A stretch of 64,000 nt of DNA from Ustilago trichophora (Eukaryota; Basidiomycota; Ustilaginomycetes; Ustilaginales; Ustilaginaceae). The DNA lies in NCBI GenBank assembly GCA_900323505.1, contig OOIN01000020.1, forward strand, positions 310,001 to 374,000, read 5' to 3'. The position numbers and the translations under genes were made by a program. Positions 61,856 to 64,000 of this stretch are shown one piece after another. Position 1 is the stretch's first letter. Every line of letters starts with the position of its first letter. The notes under the pieces are model-generated. The model searched no databases. It worked only from the letters and a program-made list of their open reading frames with translations, and was not told where the DNA came from.

Positions 61856-64000
61856 TCATTCATCGTCGGCCCGCCTTGCGAGATCCGCAGCAGCCTCGCC
61901 ATCTCTTCCCTCGTCCCAAATCCAAGTCTTGACCGTCCCATCGTCTCCGCACGACGCCAGTAGGCTCTGAGCCTTATTCCACACGGCACCGTAGGCCACA
62001 TTGTTGTTGGTGGAGAGGGACGACGTGAGATCGGAGACGACTGACGTTTGGTTGGGATTGTTGGTGTGGCCCAAGATGCCTGGTTTTGAAGTTGGATGGA
62101 GTGTATCCCTTCCATGTCCTTCTAGGGTTTGCAGAACTTCGGAGGATTCTTGATCCCACATGTAGATCAAGCCGTCCTCGGAGCCACCGACGAGCAGGGA
62201 GGTATGGGCGAAGCTCGACCGGATGAAATTCTTACTCGTATTCTGGTGGCCTTTGAACCGTTTGAGTGGTCTCAGCATGCGCAGATCCCACAATCTGTTC
62301 GAGTTGTCCTTGGACGAACTGAGCAGCAACGTTCCCGTTTCGTTGATCTCCACAGATGTCACTTCACCCAGATGTCCCGTGATCGTCCGAATGCAGAGAC
62401 CGGAAACGACGTCCCAGAATCGAATGGTGGTGTCTTTCGACGCAGTGACGATGAGGTTGCCCAGCGGGTTGAAGATCGCCGATGAAACACCCAGCTGATG
62501 TCCGGTGAAAGTCTTAATGATGGACCCCGATTCAACGTCGTACATTCTTACGAGCTTGTCGTAGCCCGCCGAGACAATATGTTTCTCATCTGGGTGGAAT
62601 CGACAGCTGTACACATCGCCCACTCCAGCACGCAAGGTTGTGCGACATTGCGCATTTTCCACATCCCACACCTTGACCGTCGAATCACCACTTGCTGATG
62701 CCACATGGCCACCCGTTCGAGTCGAGTCGACATCCCATACGCGACTGCGATGCCCTTCGAGCACGCTCTCGCAACGGCCCGTGTTAGAGTTCCACAGACG
62801 GACAGTGTTGTCGCTGCTTCCAGAGACGAGTTTGCGGCCTTCTTCGCCGACAAAGCGGACGGATTTGACGTTTTTGCGATGCCCGCGCATCGTGTGTGCG
62901 ACGCTGTTGGGGACGATGAATCCAGTATAGTCGTGAAGGAGGCCAGAGATTACGGGTGCTTTCTTGGGGTGGTAGCGCGCGAATTCGACTTGGTAGGCTA
63001 CGGCTTGATGAAGCATCGTCAATAGGCGATGGGGTGGGACGTAAGTGTACCCGTTCGAGGCAGCGCTCTTTGAAGCGCTCCCGGACGCTACGCCATCTGC
63101 CATCATCGCATCGTCCATCTCTGACGGTTCTCTGCTTTCACTGCGCCCACTGGAACTCGACACGCCGCCGTTGGTCGATGCAGAACCTGGCAACCCGGCC
63201 TCTCTATCCATCCAGTCCTGCTCTAACATGGCCGCGAACTCGGCAACCAGCTTCTCTCTCCCCGGTTGAATTCCTTCCCAGGTTGCAAAACTCGGTGCAT
63301 CTGTAACCGCTTTGGCCGACAACAAATAGCACAAATCCCTATACTCGCTCGGATGCGGCTGGTAATGCTCCAACGGCTTCAGCCTCTTATTGAGAAACGT
63401 GAAGCCCTTTTGAAACTCCCTGTGCTCGATATGCTCCAAAAATTGTTGCTTGTACACGGCGTACAGGAAAGCTTTATGATTCTTGACCAAAGGTTTTTGC
63501 AACAACTTGTCGACTTCTGGCCAGTCTCCTTCTAGGATGTGACCCCTAAGTTTGCGGGCGTCCAGACCGGCTTCTTCGCGCTCACGCCTTTTGATACCTG
63601 CCTCTTCCATCAGGAGCTGGCGGGTAGCGCCAAATCCTTCGTCGGCGAGCCACTGGTCGATCATTCGGATAATGTCGTTGCGGACGTGAGGGTCGTCGGG
63701 GCGCAAGATGGCGGTGCGGGAGGATGCGTATGTAGCTTGGTTCGGGTTGGAGTCTCGGGTGGAGGCGGTAAGCTGGCCAACAGTCTGTCCGAGGATGGAC
63801 GAGTTCTGATAGTATGGATGGTAGGAATAGGGTGGTGGGCGCAATCCGTGTAGCTGAAGATCGGCGACAGTGTGATCCTTTGCATCGGCTAGGAGGACTT
63901 GCTTGCGACGTTTCCATGTCTCTTTAGTGCCTCCATTGAGGGTGCTGCTGTTACTTGCACTTGGACCAGCACCATTGTCGGATGCGGATATTCCAAGCCC
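61856..64000 (-). CDS. LisH-CTLH-WD40 protein, 5' end off right edge
   Basis: The frame is open from the window end (64000) to the stop at 61856: 714 visible residues and no in-frame ATG, so the start lies outside. The first visible part (ETWKRRKQVLLADAKDHTVA) is low in complexity but protein-like. A LisH motif at about 85-117 (DIIRMIDQWLADEGFGATRQ) is followed by CTLH (KLRGHILEGDWPEVDKLLQK and EFQKGFTFLNKRLKPLE), both alpha-helical dimerisation modules. From about 360 there are seven WD40 repeats (for example LVSGSSDNTVRLWNSNTG and SASGDSTVKVWDVENAQ), forming a propeller. This architecture is shared by GID7/WDR26, SMU1 and WDR47-type scaffolds; I cannot decide which. A Ser-rich linker separates CTLH and WD40. 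It converges on NCS6 (206 bases). Confidence 0.85.
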   Translation of the reverse strand, partial: GLGISASDNGAGPSASNSSTLNGGTKETWKRRKQVLLADAKDHTVADLQLHGLRPPPYSYHPYYQNSSILGQTVGQLTASTRDSNPNQATYASSRTAILRPDDPHVRNDIIRMIDQWLADEGFGATRQLLMEEAGIKRREREEAGLDARKLRGHILEGDWPEVDKLLQKPLVKNHKAFLYAVYKQQFLEHIEHREFQKGFTFLNKRLKPLEHYQPHPSEYRDLCYLLSAKAVTDAPSFATWEGIQPGREKLVAEFAAMLEQDWMDREAGLPGSASTNGGVSSSSGRSESREPSEMDDAMMADGVASGSASKSAASNGYTYVPPHRLLTMLHQAVAYQVEFARYHPKKAPVISGLLHDYTGFIVPNSVAHTMRGHRKNVKSVRFVGEEGRKLVSGSSDNTVRLWNSNTGRCESVLEGHRSRVWDVDSTRTGGHVASASGDSTVKVWDVENAQCRTTLRAGVGDVYSCRFHPDEKHIVSAGYDKLVRMYDVESGSIIKTFTGHQLGVSSAIFNPLGNLIVTASKDTTIRFWDVVSGLCIRTITGHLGEVTSVEINETGTLLLSSSKDNSNRLWDLRMLRPLKRFKGHQNTSKNFIRSSFAHTSLLVGGSEDGLIYMWDQESSEVLQTLEGHGRDTLHPTSKPGILGHTNNPNQTSVVSDLTSSLSTNNNVAYGAVWNKAQSLLASCGDDGTVKTWIWDEGRDGEAAADLARRADDE

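Overview
The window looks like nuclear DNA of a basidiomycete fungus, most probably a smut (Ustilaginomycetes, Ustilago/Sporisorium-like). The reasons are these: most genes are long single open frames; the introns I can place have GT..AG borders and most are 70-300 bases; the products are eukaryotic and fungal (Hbs1, orotidine-phosphate decarboxylase, Mrp51, PCL-type cyclin, phytoene desaturase, Zn2Cys6 factor, two velvet proteins); and intergenic DNA is full of pyrimidine tracts and microsatellites. The species assignment is inference. No operons, CRISPR arrays, mobile elements or convincing tRNA/rRNA genes were seen.

Left part (1-11.0 kb): compact housekeeping genes. They are the 3' portion of an HBS1-type ribosome-rescue GTPase (cut by the left edge), an NTH1-type DNA glycosylase, the uracil-biosynthesis gene URA3/PYR6, a mitochondrial ribosomal protein of the MRP51 family, and a large PHO80/PCL-type cyclin.

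Middle (11-37 kb): after a 3.6 kb gene-free stretch come a Ser/Thr-rich single-pass membrane protein, phytoene desaturase, TRM1 (tRNA m2,2G26 methyltransferase with two plausible start codons, mitochondrial and nuclear), a 3.7 kb regulatory-looking stretch, a Zn2Cys6 transcription factor, a small Cys-rich protein, a hot-dog acyl-CoA thioesterase, the TTI1 subunit of the Tel2 complex, and a hypothetical membrane protein.

Right part (37-64 kb): two velvet-domain regulators lie tail to tail (41.9-46.3 kb), each with 4-7 kb of gene-free DNA on its 5' side. They are followed by a DUSP-USP deubiquitinase, a BCS1-like mitochondrial AAA ATPase, the tRNA 2-thiolation enzyme NCS6/CTU1, and a LisH-CTLH-WD40 protein cut by the right edge.

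The most interesting signals are (i) the convergent velvet pair, with a phase-2 intron at the same place just before the velvet fold in both genes; (ii) a palindromic element (ACTGTAC/GTACAGT, often as longer arrays) scattered through at least 17 intergenic places but almost absent from coding sequence; (iii) a dozen CTTGGC hexamers in about 700 bases upstream of the zinc-cluster gene; and (iv) long pyrimidine-rich leaders upstream of the regulatory genes. All identifications come from reading the sequence and remembered family motifs; no database search was run.
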